A DNA stretch of 64,000 nucleotides from Eumeta japonica. Taxonomy: Eukaryota; Arthropoda; Insecta; Lepidoptera; Psychidae. Each line of letters starts with the position of its first letter. The first letter of the stretch is position 1. Made by a program: the position numbers and the translations under genes. Below the pieces are notes generated by a model that had not been told where the DNA came from, made no database searches, and saw only the letters and a list, made by a program, of their open reading frames with translations. The stretch spans positions 62,001-126,000 of the forward strand of contig BGZK01001402.1 in NCBI GenBank assembly GCA_005406025.1, in the 5' to 3' direction. Below, piece after piece: positions 47,709 through 57,145 of this stretch.

Positions 47709-47903
47709 CATGTAGGAGACTTGGTAATGGTATATGTACCTAGAAGGGTGATAGGTAAAACTTTTCAATTAATGCGATGTTATAAAGGGCGATATAGAAT
47801 TGTAGGAAAATTATCGTACGCTACATATAAAATCGAGTCACTAAATGAAAGAATGTGAGATATAGTTCATGTATGTCGGTTGCAAAGGTTTCAACTTAGA
47901 TAA
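47709..47903 (+). pseudogene. Gypsy-type integrase C-terminal (GPY/F-like) remnant
   Basis: The plus frame reads 'FHVGDLVMVYVPRR', 'KTFQLMRCYKGRYRIVGKLS', 'YATYKIES', one stop, then 'DIVHVCRLQRF'. This is the C-terminal domain of Gypsy/Ty3 integrases ('GDLVWVxxP...LxxxxxGPYRVxxxLSxxTYxV...VVHVxRLK'). The GPY motif is altered to GRY. It stands about 60 bp upstream of an LTR-like segment, as expected for the 3' end of a pol ORF. The rest of pol is not present. Confidence 0.7.
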
Positions 47904-47961
47904 TAGGAAAATGTAATATATACAAACTGTAAATAGATCTATGGTGTTGACAGAAAGTATA

Positions 47962-48135
47962 TGTGACAGGTGGCCTTAGTAACAATTATGTTTATGCCAC
48001 GATGACATTAATAACATTGAATAAATATGGCGCGTAACGGAAAAATGTTACCCAGAAATAAAGATGGCGCGTAACAGAAAAAAGTTACATTGCTATAAAA
48101 TTTCTCCCATACGCCGATAAAGAAGTTTCACTTCA
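47962..48135 (+). repeat. Gypsy 3' LTR (putative)
   Basis: The segment starts TGTGACAGGTGGCC and ends CACTTCA, giving TG...CA ends, and has two AATAAA-type signals. An internal near-repeat (ATGGCGCGTAAC, twice, each followed by GGAAAAATGTTAC or AGAAAAAAGTTAC) is visible. The same sequence is common in lepidopteran genomes. Its position directly after the integrase tail supports an LTR identity. No 5' LTR was found upstream. Confidence 0.6.
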
Positions 48136-48169
48136 AAAAAATACTACGTCCGTATTCGTAAGATAATCG

Positions 48170-48470
48170 TGGGGACCGAGCCGTCGCGGCGGAGTCCGTT
48201 TCCGGTTAAGGAGCTCCGCATAGAGGCTGTGCTTCACCCCTGATCCGGCGCGCCGCTCCGCGCCGCCGGTCGCTCACAATGGCCGTCAATTTGACACTCG
48301 CTTCAGTGGGAAAACTAAAATCGTCCAAATTAGAGCTCTCACGTGGCCCCGGGGGCGGCCGCCGGAACTGGATATTTAAATTTCCATTAGAGAGCGTCCG
48401 CGCCCCCCCGCGCCGCCCGCGCCGCCCTAATGGGCGCGATTGTTGCCGGCCGATGGCGATGGCTTACGAT
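48170..48470. other. GC island
   Basis: This is one of the strongest islands, with GGCGCGCCGCTCCGCGCCGCC, GGCCCCGGGGGCGGCCGCC and a run of CCGCGCCGCCCGCGCCGCC. A 68-codon frame from 48279 shows no family. It may be regulatory or a decayed promoter. Confidence 0.5.
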
Positions 48471-48595
48471 CTTCGTTTTCTATGAAGTCATTAAAAGGCA
48501 TTTGCGTTCTCCCGTACCTATTGAAAATTTGTGTCCATTTTCTTTATTAAGTCCGACGTTAGTTGTGATATGAAAAGCATTTTAAAAGTAGAGAG

Positions 48596-49825
48596 TTACG
48601 AGGGCTGCTACTTGTGTGTCCGGAATATCAAAAAGACACAAACATCTATCATTTAATATGATTATATTACTTTTCAAATTATTTATCATGATGGTCTCGT
48701 GCACTTTTGCATATGCTGAAACTATTTTTATAGCTTTTTTCCGTTCTGATTTAGGTATCTCCAAAATGTGCATTTTGAACGCATCAACGGCCTCTTCGTG
48801 GTTCGAAAAAAGTTGACCACGTAATTTATTCTTCACGCTTAAGAATAAATAGAAATCGTTGGGTGCCAAAGCGATGCTGTACAGTGGATGACCCGTCAAT
48901 TCGATCTTTTGACCTTCCATAAACCGAGTTGTTTCGGCCGACGTGTGACAGCTAGCATTGTCATGATGAACAATGATTCTGCGCTGTCGGTTGTTCCATC
49001 TTATTTCTTCGAAAACTATTGATAAAGAAATGGTCATGTACCACTTCAAATTCGATTTTACGATTCTATAGTGCACTGTCATCATATATCAATTTATACC
49101 GAAAATCCGGCAATCATTTGCTTCAAAGTGCGTTGGCATGAATCACTTTTGTTGGGTTTGGTTCACCTTGGAACAGCCATACCATTGAATGTTGTTTAGT
49201 TTCGGAGTCATACGCAAAGATCCAAAGATTCATTATCGGTGTAGATATTATAAGTAGCGTTATACGCACCATGATTTTATTTATTTATAATTTTTTGCTC
49301 CAACCGACACGAGCCTATTTTTGATCAATGCTTAAGTTGTGCGGAATCGAAAACGAACAAATTTATTACAGCCAAATTTTCGTATAATATCTTATGTATG
49401 CTCGTCATACTTATGCCCAGGAACACATATCTTGGGATATGTAACATGACGATCTTGTTATTAGTTCCCGCAAAGCATCGATATTTTGTGGTACAACAAC
49501 TGATTTAGGGTGACCTTCTTTAAATTCGTCCGTGATTATAGACCGCCCACGATTAAACTCATTAAACTAGTGATACAGTGATTTCCGATGGTTATTCCCA
49601 AAAATCGAAAAAAATCATTGCACGAAAATTTTCACGAGTTAAATCCATGATGATAAAGACAAGCAATTTTTAAAACGACGCCACAATAGTAAAAAAATTG
49701 ACACATAAATGAAACAAACTGTATTCTACAGCCAAAGATGTAATTACTGTAATTAAATGTTGTGATTATTTTTAATTGTTGTTCTGTATGTCGCCAGTTC
49801 CGGATATATAAATAGTAGCATTCAT
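48596..49825 (-). mobile_element. Full-length, inactive mariner transposon
   Basis: The right-hand TIR (49799-49825) and the left-hand TIR (48596-48628) are inverted relatives. Read inward they go GCTRCTAYTTRTRTRTCCGGAA, and the left edge shows TTACGAGGG. The length, about 1.23 kb, is normal for mariner. The whole transposase can be followed between them on the minus strand. Many stops and frameshifts show it is dead. Confidence 0.8.
48631..49648 (-). pseudogene. Mariner transposase (D,D34D), broken
   Basis: From 'MDLTRENFRAMIFFDF' (start near 49648) the frames continue with 'DEFKEGHPKSVVVPQNIDAL', 'IPHNL', 'WIFAYDSETKQHSMVW', 'GEPNPTKVIHA', 'RRIIVHHDNASCHTSAETTR', 'LAPNDFYLF', 'KNKLRGQLFS' and 'EEAVDAFK'. 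The second and third catalytic Asp codons are at 48960-48962 and 48855-48857, with exactly 34 residues between them, the mariner D34D spacing. The first-Asp region near 49240 is damaged by a frameshift. The C-terminal 167 codons (48582-49085) are open. An active copy would excise and reinsert at TA. Confidence 0.8.
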
Positions 49826-50200
49826 ATGAGTTTTCATTGGTGGAACCTTTTGAACCGTATCTTTCGAAAATACGAGATGCCATGAAGGCGAAAGTGTGAA
49901 AGGGTGTACATTTTAAATGCGAAAAACAAATTATGTCACGAATTTTGTAAACATATACGGTCATTATTGTAGAGAATTAATTTAAAAAATAAAATTGTTC
50001 ACAATGCGTCATAATCATGAATTGTGGATGTTATAAAATGAACAAAGTATGAAAACACTGTTTTAATATTAAGATAAACTTTTTTTTTAATTCCAAAGAG
50101 TGTCTTTCTGAGCAATGCCTGTCCAGCTTTGCGCAGGGGCACATGAGCACGTGAACGAACATATATACATATGGGCAAGCTCCATTGCGGTCACAAGGTT
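49826..50200. other. AT-rich stretch, nothing recognised
   Basis: The minus-strand frame at 49632-49964 overlaps the mariner end and has no separate family signal. Confidence 0.4.
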
Positions 50201-50204
50201 CGAC

Positions 50205-50350
50205 ACATGTCACGACTAGTTATCCGGAGGGGCAAAAAATGGACTAAAGAAGTTCGCTTTGGTACTCTAAATGTTAGTGGAGGGATGGATCATAAAAGTG
50301 ATGACGTCGTGAATGAGACTAAAAGGAAAGGCAGTGTTTGGGCAAGTGAT
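50205..50350 (+). pseudogene. RTE-like LINE endonuclease N-terminal scrap
   Basis: The frame contains 'RRGKKWTKEVRFGTLNVSGG' and 'NETKRKGS', the start of the AP-type endonuclease of the same RTE-like family as 27345-28353 ('GTLNV' start motif, 'VNETKR' with the catalytic Glu). The segment between the two blocks is deleted relative to the family. It lies 2 kb upstream of an RTE C-terminal scrap in the same orientation (52412-52550), so the two may be ends of one rearranged element. Confidence 0.65.
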
Positions 50351-50985
50351 AGTACTTATTGCAGCAGTTTTTTTTTGAGAAATTCTAAGAAATATAATTT
50401 CTAATAGTATTAACTTATAATCCGTAACGTATTATTCGTAACTTATAATCCATAGCAGACATTGGACCGTACAATGTTTTGTTATTTTCAAAGGTTTTGT
50501 ATAGCCTGCCACTTTGTCTACTTTTCAGCACTTATTAAACTTAGAAATTGGGTTGAATGAGTTGATATAATGGAAACGATGTGAAGTTTTGCATATGTAC
50601 TGATAATTAATTTTGACGACAAGAATATTTCATAGTACTAAGAATTGTAAAGATTTAGTTTTATGATTAAGCTATGACGACGGCATGATGTAACTATAGG
50701 TGTGGTGAGCGGGAGTCCGGTGCATCAACTGGCTCAGAACAGAGGAGAGACATCGGTGTGAGAGGGATGTCTTTTTCTCCGTTCGTTGTTTTGTGTCTGA
50801 GCTGTCATTGATTATCATGGTATACATTTAATTATCTACTATACAAATTATGCATCGAAAAAATTTAATTTGACGAATAAATATAGTCCTTCGAGTTCTA
50901 TGTACCTGTAGCGTTACGACTAAAATTTGGTACTTCAATATGAGTATGCTAATTAGAACTGCCGGCAAACTAATTCATTCCACTT
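50351..50985. other. No recognised gene
   Basis: A moderate-GC patch at 50695-50790 has coding-like texture (GTGAGCGGGAGTCCGGTGC) but no identifiable product. Confidence 0.35.
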
Positions 50986-50987
50986 AG

Positions 50988-51177
50988 AGGTCATGGACCT
51001 TCTGAAAAGACGGCTCGGGTGGATGTGTATGATGACTTCCGTAGCGGCCTAGAGGAAATCGTCACAGAGATACACGACGTCGCCGACGTGGCCGACTGCT
51101 TTATGAGGTGATACCTCAGGATTGTCGAGGCACTGGTTAACTGTTTCAATCAAAACTCGGCGCCTTACGATAACACT
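50988..51177 (+). pseudogene. Unidentified coding-like fragment
   Basis: A GC-rich open frame, 'GHGPSEKTARVDVYDDF', 'RSGLEEIVTEIHDVADVADC', 'FMR', runs into a TGA at 51109 and continues in the same frame for 22 codons ('YLRIVEALVNCFNQN'). It could be a pseudogene with one nonsense mutation (CGA to TGA would do it). Alternatively it is a 118-120-bp exon: the left edge has an acceptor-like ATTCATTCCACTTAG (ending 50987) with a CTAAT branch-like site, and the right edge a donor-like ATGAG|GTGATA (51107/51108). The product is not recognised. Its composition is clearly unlike its AT-rich neighbours. Confidence 0.35.
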
Positions 51178-52411
51178 TGATTTATAAGCGGAATAGTCTA
51201 GATCATTTTATCGGAAGTTGCGCGCGCTTTGTTTAATCACGAGTGCCGTTACGCAAGCACGGTATCTTACGTCAACGGCCCATATTCCTAGTTCGCTTCG
51301 TGTTATATTCTTGTTACCGTTTCATCCTGGATGTAGTGAGAGAGTGAGTGTGTTTCTCTATGCTTTTATATATTTTGCTATCAGAATGCTCGATCGTGCA
51401 GTGAACAGTGTTATAAAAAAAAAACACGATAATAAAGCGAATAATTATTGACAGCCCAACTAGCACAAAGCTCTTGCAGTCAAGCTACATGACCTATGAA
51501 ATTGTAGCTATTAGCTTAGTTTAATAGCTAATAAAGTAGCAGACAGAAACGTCAACTATAACGCTAAAGACATACCAATCAAGCAGCATATAAGATTTTT
51601 ACAAGCTGTTTAATAGTTATTTTATTGTACTTAAGTAGAAAAAGTCGTAAAGAAAAAAACCCACATAAAGTCGGGCACGTAAATTTCTTACGGAATTGGA
51701 TAAACAAAGTGATTGTTTTTTAAATAATTAATTCAATTATTATATCTGTCACCCACACTTCTGTGCAGAATGTGTTGTAAGAACCAGTTCTAGACAGTAC
51801 GTTGTATTTGAACAGCTATTGAAATTGTACAATTTTGTCGCAGATATCTGCCATGAGATAAGTGGTGACAAGCAACGAACAATATAATTTACTGTGAACG
51901 GTACAAACTGTTTTTAATTAAAATTAATGTACTTTCATTTCAATTATTATATTTTTTAAATTTACCTGATTTTGATAGATTTTTGTTACGATTAAACTTG
52001 GTTCCGGGTGATGTATAAATTAAGTATAAACTGCTGAGGATTTTAACAGTTATCGCAAGATAAATTAAAAAAGTCCAATAATGCTGATTCGACTTCAGAT
52101 TTTCATAGCAATGCGAGTATTTGAAAGCTTTTAATAGTTTTGATAACCTTAGGTAAAACTGCCAAGTTTACATTTGTTATTATTTTATGTGTAACCATTG
52201 AGTATTTAGAACATTCAGTGCAACAAAATCTGTGATACGAAAAGTAAAAAATGTACATTAACATGACAGCTCGATATCTGTCATGTTTGTAACTTCACAG
52301 TAACTCTTTACTGAATAGTTATCATTTAAAATGTATAAAAGCTGCATATTAAGGTTTAGTGATATGCAAAGAAAAATTTTAAACTCTGCTCTATATTTGA
52401 ATATACGCGCT
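51178..52411. other. AT-rich stretch, nothing recognised
   Basis: Only short frames. The 77-codon frame at 51218 has no family motif. Confidence 0.4.
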
Positions 52412-52550
52412 ATACACGAGACGCATCCAAAAACAATGAGATCTTATGAACCGGTTAACGGATGTTAGTGAACCAAGACAGGTAAGCTATGAACGTAACG
52501 TGTGGAAATCTGTAGTTTCTACCTATCCTTCTGGGAAATAGATGTGAGTT
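52412..52550 (+). pseudogene. RTE-like LINE 3' terminal scrap
   Basis: The plus frame reads 'MNRLTDVSEPRQVSYERNVW' and then 'KSVVSTYPSGK', the C-terminus of the RTE-like family. The following GTGAGTTTATAATTTGAATAATAATAATA fits the short repeat tail of RTE elements. Confidence 0.6.
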
Positions 52551-53519
52551 TATAATTTGAATAATAATAATACAATTCACATACTGTGCGTCTTGTATTG
52601 CGTGCTTGTAGAAAATCACATACGCTGTCGAACTATCGACTCGCCGACACCAGGTAAACAACAAAATCTTTAAAAGGCATTTGCTAAAAAGCGGGTCTTT
52701 GTTACGATATCGCATTAAATAATGTGTGATTTTTCATTTGTATGTTGCAAATAGGTTTGCACGTATCACGCACGTATATTTTTTTATCTAAATAATACAT
52801 CTAGATATATGGGAAACGTGTTTTAACAATACCTTTGAAAATCCTTATAATTTTCTAATACACTGTATTAAACGTTCCTAGTTTGATTGAGCATATACTT
52901 GTGTTAAATACTTAAAAGAACGACCTCCAGTATAAAATAACTTTAACTTGTCGATGATACAATTTCAAAAACGTTTTTCTTAAATTTATAATTTAACCTT
53001 AAAAGTGACATTAATATTTAAAATTCATTTATTTACGTTACACAGAGATATGTATTCGAAATGTCAACTTAATCGGTCTAGTCGATTAGAGCAGATTGGC
53101 TATGGCAGACGCACAGACAGATGTACAAGTAATCTTATAAGTGTTCCCTTTTTACAGATGGGGATACGGAACTGTTAAGATTAAAAAAACACTGTTGTGA
53201 ATAGGTGGATGCTGTGCTAAAAAGCAAAAAATATATATATCGAACATGTTTCCTTTGTTTGCACCGAAAAAACCTAAGTGTAAATCACCAAGATAGATCA
53301 GATACGAAAGGGGAAATTTAATATCTCGGTTAATAAAGTTTATTTCAATATTAGGGACAGCTCCCGGGAGCCAGCGCTCATTCAGGCGAATGAACTGCCA
53401 GTCCGAAAGATAACTATTTATTAGAAAGACAATAATAAAATATTAAATATACAATAAAATAGTATTTCTGTCGTGGTGGTCACGGTCTGTAACGTTTTTG
53501 CTGGATTGCAGAATGCTCC
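52551..53519. other. AT-rich stretch, nothing recognised
   Basis: A small GC patch with CTCCCGGGAG (perfect palindrome) is at 53361-53370. No gene was recognised. Confidence 0.4.
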
Positions 53520-53830
53520 TTAACTTAGCAGTTCGTCAAATAAAATCAAATCACCTACCCATGGATATGATATTAATCAAATTAACCAAATAAATCGACC
53601 ATTATACCTAAACAGTCAAATAAAGCGATATCTCACCTAATGAATTGTAAATGAATCTATAATCAATTGTATACCTAATCTAATTAAATCATCGATACTT
53701 CACCTAATCATTTAAATCAAAATACACAAACACCACACCTCATTCAATTTATGAGGTCAGTCATAATCATATTCAATAATACAACTCATGATATTAACCA
53801 CAAATTGTCCCTATCTCAAGATGTGATAAC
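53520..53830. repeat. G-poor, A/C-rich tract with recurring ACCTAA motif
   Basis: The plus strand has very few G over about 300 bases while C is common. The motif YACCTAAY or a close variant occurs at about 53552, 53605, 53634, 53672, 53701 and 53736, spaced 29-53 bases. CAAATAAA-type stretches lie between. No ORF is present. It may be a decayed tandem repeat or a strand-biased retroelement leader. Confidence 0.45.
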
Positions 53831-54211
53831 AATACGTGTAGTATAATTTATATAAATTAATAATAAAACCTCAAATTTAAACCTTCGGAGAGCCAAATTA
53901 AGGCTAATTTCTTATCGCGTAAGACGTGCTGTGTATGTTCTCTTTATATTTTTATGCGGATGGTTAAGCGTACCTTTAAATAATGATACATGTCATGATA
54001 ATTTATGTAAACGGAACCTCGTTTTTCTCTCAATAATTTTTTTTATTTACTTTGTTTTTATATACCTATAGAAAAACGCGTTAGTAGAATTAAAGACGTC
54101 CGAAACAAAGACTGTTTTTTTTCTTTATTATTATTTTCAACGGCACAAGCTCGTCAAAAGGATTGAATTATACTGCGTTTCTATGAACTCTAAATATATT
54201 GTTGTATTTTT
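53831..54211. other. AT-rich stretch, nothing recognised
   Basis: No feature was recognised. Confidence 0.4.
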
Positions 54212-54281
54212 AGGGTTCCGTACCTCAAAAGGAAAAAACGGAACCATTATAGGATCACTTTGTTGTCCGTCCGTCAGTCTC

Positions 54282-55300
54282 TAAAGACCTTTTTCTCAGG
54301 AACCTGTAGAAGTATCAAACTGAAATTCATGTCAAAGACTTAGATCTACTGTCTCTTGGAGCTGTAAAAAAATTAAACTTCTAAGCCAACGCATTCAAAA
54401 GATACAGTCGTTTATGCCGCAAATTCGACATGCGAAAGGGAATCCAAACCTACAGGGCACTTTTCGTGAACTCAGAATCTTGAAATTTAGTATGAAGCAA
54501 CGTCTTATAACACAGATAAAGGAAAAATTGCGAAACCCATAAGTTTTTAGTTACATCATGTAATAAAAATATTTTTAATAATTTTAAACTTACTACATCT
54601 TTCCTCATGAACGCGTAGAGGTATTAAATTGAAATTCATATCAAATACTCAGGACTTATAATACCTATAAGCTGTAACAAAATTAAACTTCTATGTCAGC
54701 GTAATCAAAAGAGACAGCCATTTTAGACACATATTTTGAAACTCGCAATTCCTCGCAAGGGAATCAAAACCTACAGGGTACTTCCCGTAAACTCAGAATC
54801 TTAAAATTTATTACGAAGCAACGTCTTGTAGCACAGATAAAGGAAAAAGTGCGAAAACCATAAGTTTTTAGTTACATCATATAATAAAAATATTTTTAAT
54901 AATTTTAAATTTACTACAATTTTCCCCACGAACGCGTGGAGGTATTAATTTGAAATTCTATCAACTACTCAGGTCTATAATACCTTTAACCTGTAACAAA
55001 ATCATACTTCTATGTCAACGCAATCAAAAGAAACGGCAATTTAAGGAGCATATTTTAAAATTCGCAACTAGTAAGGAATCAAACCTTAAGGTACTTCCAG
55101 TCGACCTAGAGTCTTGAAATTTGGCATTAAGCAACGTTTTATAGCATATATAAAGGAAAAATTCCGCTAAATCTTAATTTTTTAGTTGCATCACACATTT
55201 CTTTTTATAATTATAAACTTATTACTCTTTTCGTCATGAACCCGTAGAAGTATAAAGTTGATATTCTCCAAATACTTAGGTCAATGGCATTAAAAAGGTG
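54282..55300 (+). repeat. ~310-bp tandem repeat, about 3.3 units
   Basis: Corresponding landmarks recur: the AACCTGTAGAAGTAT / AACGCGTAGAGGTAT / AACGCGTGGAGGTAT / AACCCGTAGAAGTAT series at 54301, 54610, 54931 and 55239 (spacings about 309, 321, 308), and the AAGCAACGTCTTRTAGCACAG and TAAGTTTTTAGTTACATCA blocks in each unit. The units are diverged, with the last truncated. Confidence 0.8.
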
Positions 55301-55339
55301 AAAAAAAATTATAAACAATTGTAGTTACCGCATTAACGA

Positions 55340-55850
55340 CTTATCTCTGTGTATGGGGAGGGGACAACATTGTATCGCGTATGTACGTCGCAGTATTAAG
55401 GTTGCCGTGACGGATGGCCCATATAAAAGATATTATTTAAATAACCCAGGCGCTGCAAACGGCCATTGTGAATGCTTGCATTTTGAGATGTTTAATATCA
55501 GAGTGATAACTGTACATAGGTCACCACATTGTCAAATTAATGTTGCAATATAATACACAAATACAACAATATATGGCAGCAACCTCAATAGGTATACTTC
55601 ATGTTCTTGTCTGATTGTTGTGGCTGACTTCACTTTCGATTTTAGAATGAATCCCCAAAATGGAATTTCCACATATTTTTCATCCATAAACATGTTTCTG
55701 TTAATAAACTATAGCACTACAAGAAGTAGTAAACTATAGATAACGTTTTTTCGAATTCCAATGTGCAATGTGGTACTATTCATACCTTTTTCAGTCACTA
55801 TTTACAGATCTGGTTCAAATTTAATACTTAATTAGTATTTTGGAACCAGA
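55340..55850 (+). pseudogene. LINE AP-endonuclease C-terminal fragment inside the repeat
   Basis: The plus strand reads 'CIAYVRRSIKVAV', 'HCECLHFEMFNIRVITVHRS' (compare 'I..VYRSPN'), 'LIVVADFTFDFRMNPQN' (the GDFN box altered to ADFT), 'STYFSS' and, after a frameshift, 'IDNVFSNSNVQCGTIHTF'. These are successive blocks of a CR1/Jockey-type endonuclease. No RT follows. It must have been inserted into, or captured by, the GGGTTCCGTAC element. Confidence 0.6.
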
Positions 55851-55866
55851 TTTCTAAATAGTGATT
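55794..55866. repeat. ~26-bp inverted repeat
   Basis: TCACTATTTACAGATCTGG with TTC-AAA (55794-55819) and its inverted partner (55840-55866) differ by a few bases and one gap. The loop is about 20 nt. The left arm overlaps the endonuclease scrap. Confidence 0.7.
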
Positions 55867-56286
55867 ACAAAAATTTGCAAGTAAATAACTTTGATAAAAG
55901 AACTTTTGCAAGACTGCTGCAAGGCTAGTGTAGGTATTTCAGTTATATTATAAAATAAATGATATGTGTTAATATACGATAAAGGATTACTGAAACGATA
56001 AAGAGACCTTTGTCTTAAATGTATGCTTCTCCAGCTTTCCACGTAGTAATGTTATGTATTTCATTTTGCAATAAAAATACCATAATTATGACTCGATTGT
56101 CGTGATGGGTTAACTTTTTCTCATATACTTACAGGTTTGTACGGAACCCTCAATGCACGAGTCCGATTTGCACTTGGCCGGTTTTTTTATAGACCTAGGT
56201 ATCCGTTTCAATATCAAGCGATTCACTTGATGAATAACCACGACGAACCCCGGAATCTTAAGAACTGTACCTCTGGGTGCTACAAT

Positions 56287-56494
56287 ATGTACTTTAGTTT
56301 ACTTGTTATTTTGTTGTATGTAACGGCATCTCATGCAGTACCCGTACTAGATCAGCGTGAAGAGCTTAACTCTAAGCGCCTCTATTTGAAATGAAACGGT
56401 TGTGGAGCTTCAGGAGAAAGGAGGATTGCTGAACTCATCGTCGACTCTTCTGGCGATGCGGACATTCTTGGGCAACGCTGATAATTTATTGTAA
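56287..56494 (+). CDS. Candidate secreted-peptide exon, frame disrupted
   Basis: The ATG at 56287 opens a very typical signal peptide, 'MYFSLLVILLYVTASHA', with an A-x-A-like cleavage site. It continues 'VPVLDQREELNSKRLYLK' (dibasic KR) to a TGA at 56392. One base later the neighbouring frame continues with 'NETVVELQEKGG', 'LLNSSSTLLAM', 'RTFLGNADNLL' (56390-56491), ending at a good donor (TATT|GTAAGG at 56491). A single extra A near 56389-56391 would explain the break. The layout fits the first coding exon of a secreted peptide precursor, but I do not recognise the hormone and no second exon was found. It begins 100 bp after a transposon end. Whether it is a broken gene or chance cannot be settled here. 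Confidence 0.25.
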
Positions 56495-56499
56495 GGTGA

Positions 56500-57145
56500 C
56501 GCACATTTTCATGTGGATCCTTTATTAATAAAAAGTCATCGTAGAAGTATAAATTCTCTATACTCCTCTTTAAGTTTGCTCCTTGTGAACGACACTAGAC
56601 GAACACATCCTTTTAATGTTACTGAAAAATTCACTTTATTTGTAATTGTTTATTTTATGAATATTGATTTATCAAGTAATCCATAATTAGATTTATGTTT
56701 ATTTAGATAAGCTACTAAAATATAAAATTTTAAATCAAATGGTGGCGTACTTCGACGTCTCGTGCAAAATATATTTGTATCAATTTTTAGTGTGCGTACC
56801 TACGTATTACAAATAAAAATCCAAGCATGTTCGCGAAAACCTACCGGTAGAACACGAAATAAAAGCGTTCTGGTCACTTTGTTTGTTGCTCGATCACGCC
56901 TAAACTTTTTTCATGTGCGCGCGCGGCCAATTAGTACGGCCCGATTGTCGCACGTAACGAGGGGCTTTGTCTGCGCGCCCCGCTCGTTCGCTAGACCATT
57001 TACAATATCCTTTGCGTCATTTCTTAGCAAAAAACGTTTTTACGTGTATTTCATACTGTATTCGGTAAATCTCAGAACAATGGGTATCGATGAGAGGCGT
57101 TGTGGTAGCATATTATATTTTATTTTCCTGAACACTTTCTTCAAA
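56500..57145. other. No recognised gene; small GC patch
   Basis: A patch with CGCGCGCGGCC is at 56918-56993. The 134-codon frame at 56762-57166 shows no family motif and changes composition midway, so it is not called as a gene. Confidence 0.35.

Larger units (their letters stand above)
54212..56188 (+). mobile_element. GGGTTCCGTAC-ended lepidopteran repeat with tandem interior
   Basis: The left end AGGGTTCCGTACCTCAAAAG leads to AAAACGGAACCATTATAGG, GTCCGTCCGTCAG and a CTCAGGAACCTG-type segment. The right end, TTGTACGGAACCCTCAATGC then GAGTCCGATTTGCACTTGG and CCGGTTTTTTT, closes it at 56188. The ends are inverted copies over AGGGTTCCGTA. The interior consists of about three ~310-bp tandem units (54282-55300) plus a LINE endonuclease scrap (55340-55850). 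This is a well-known lepidopteran repeat type, and the right end matches that of the element at 13389-15265. Confidence 0.7.
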
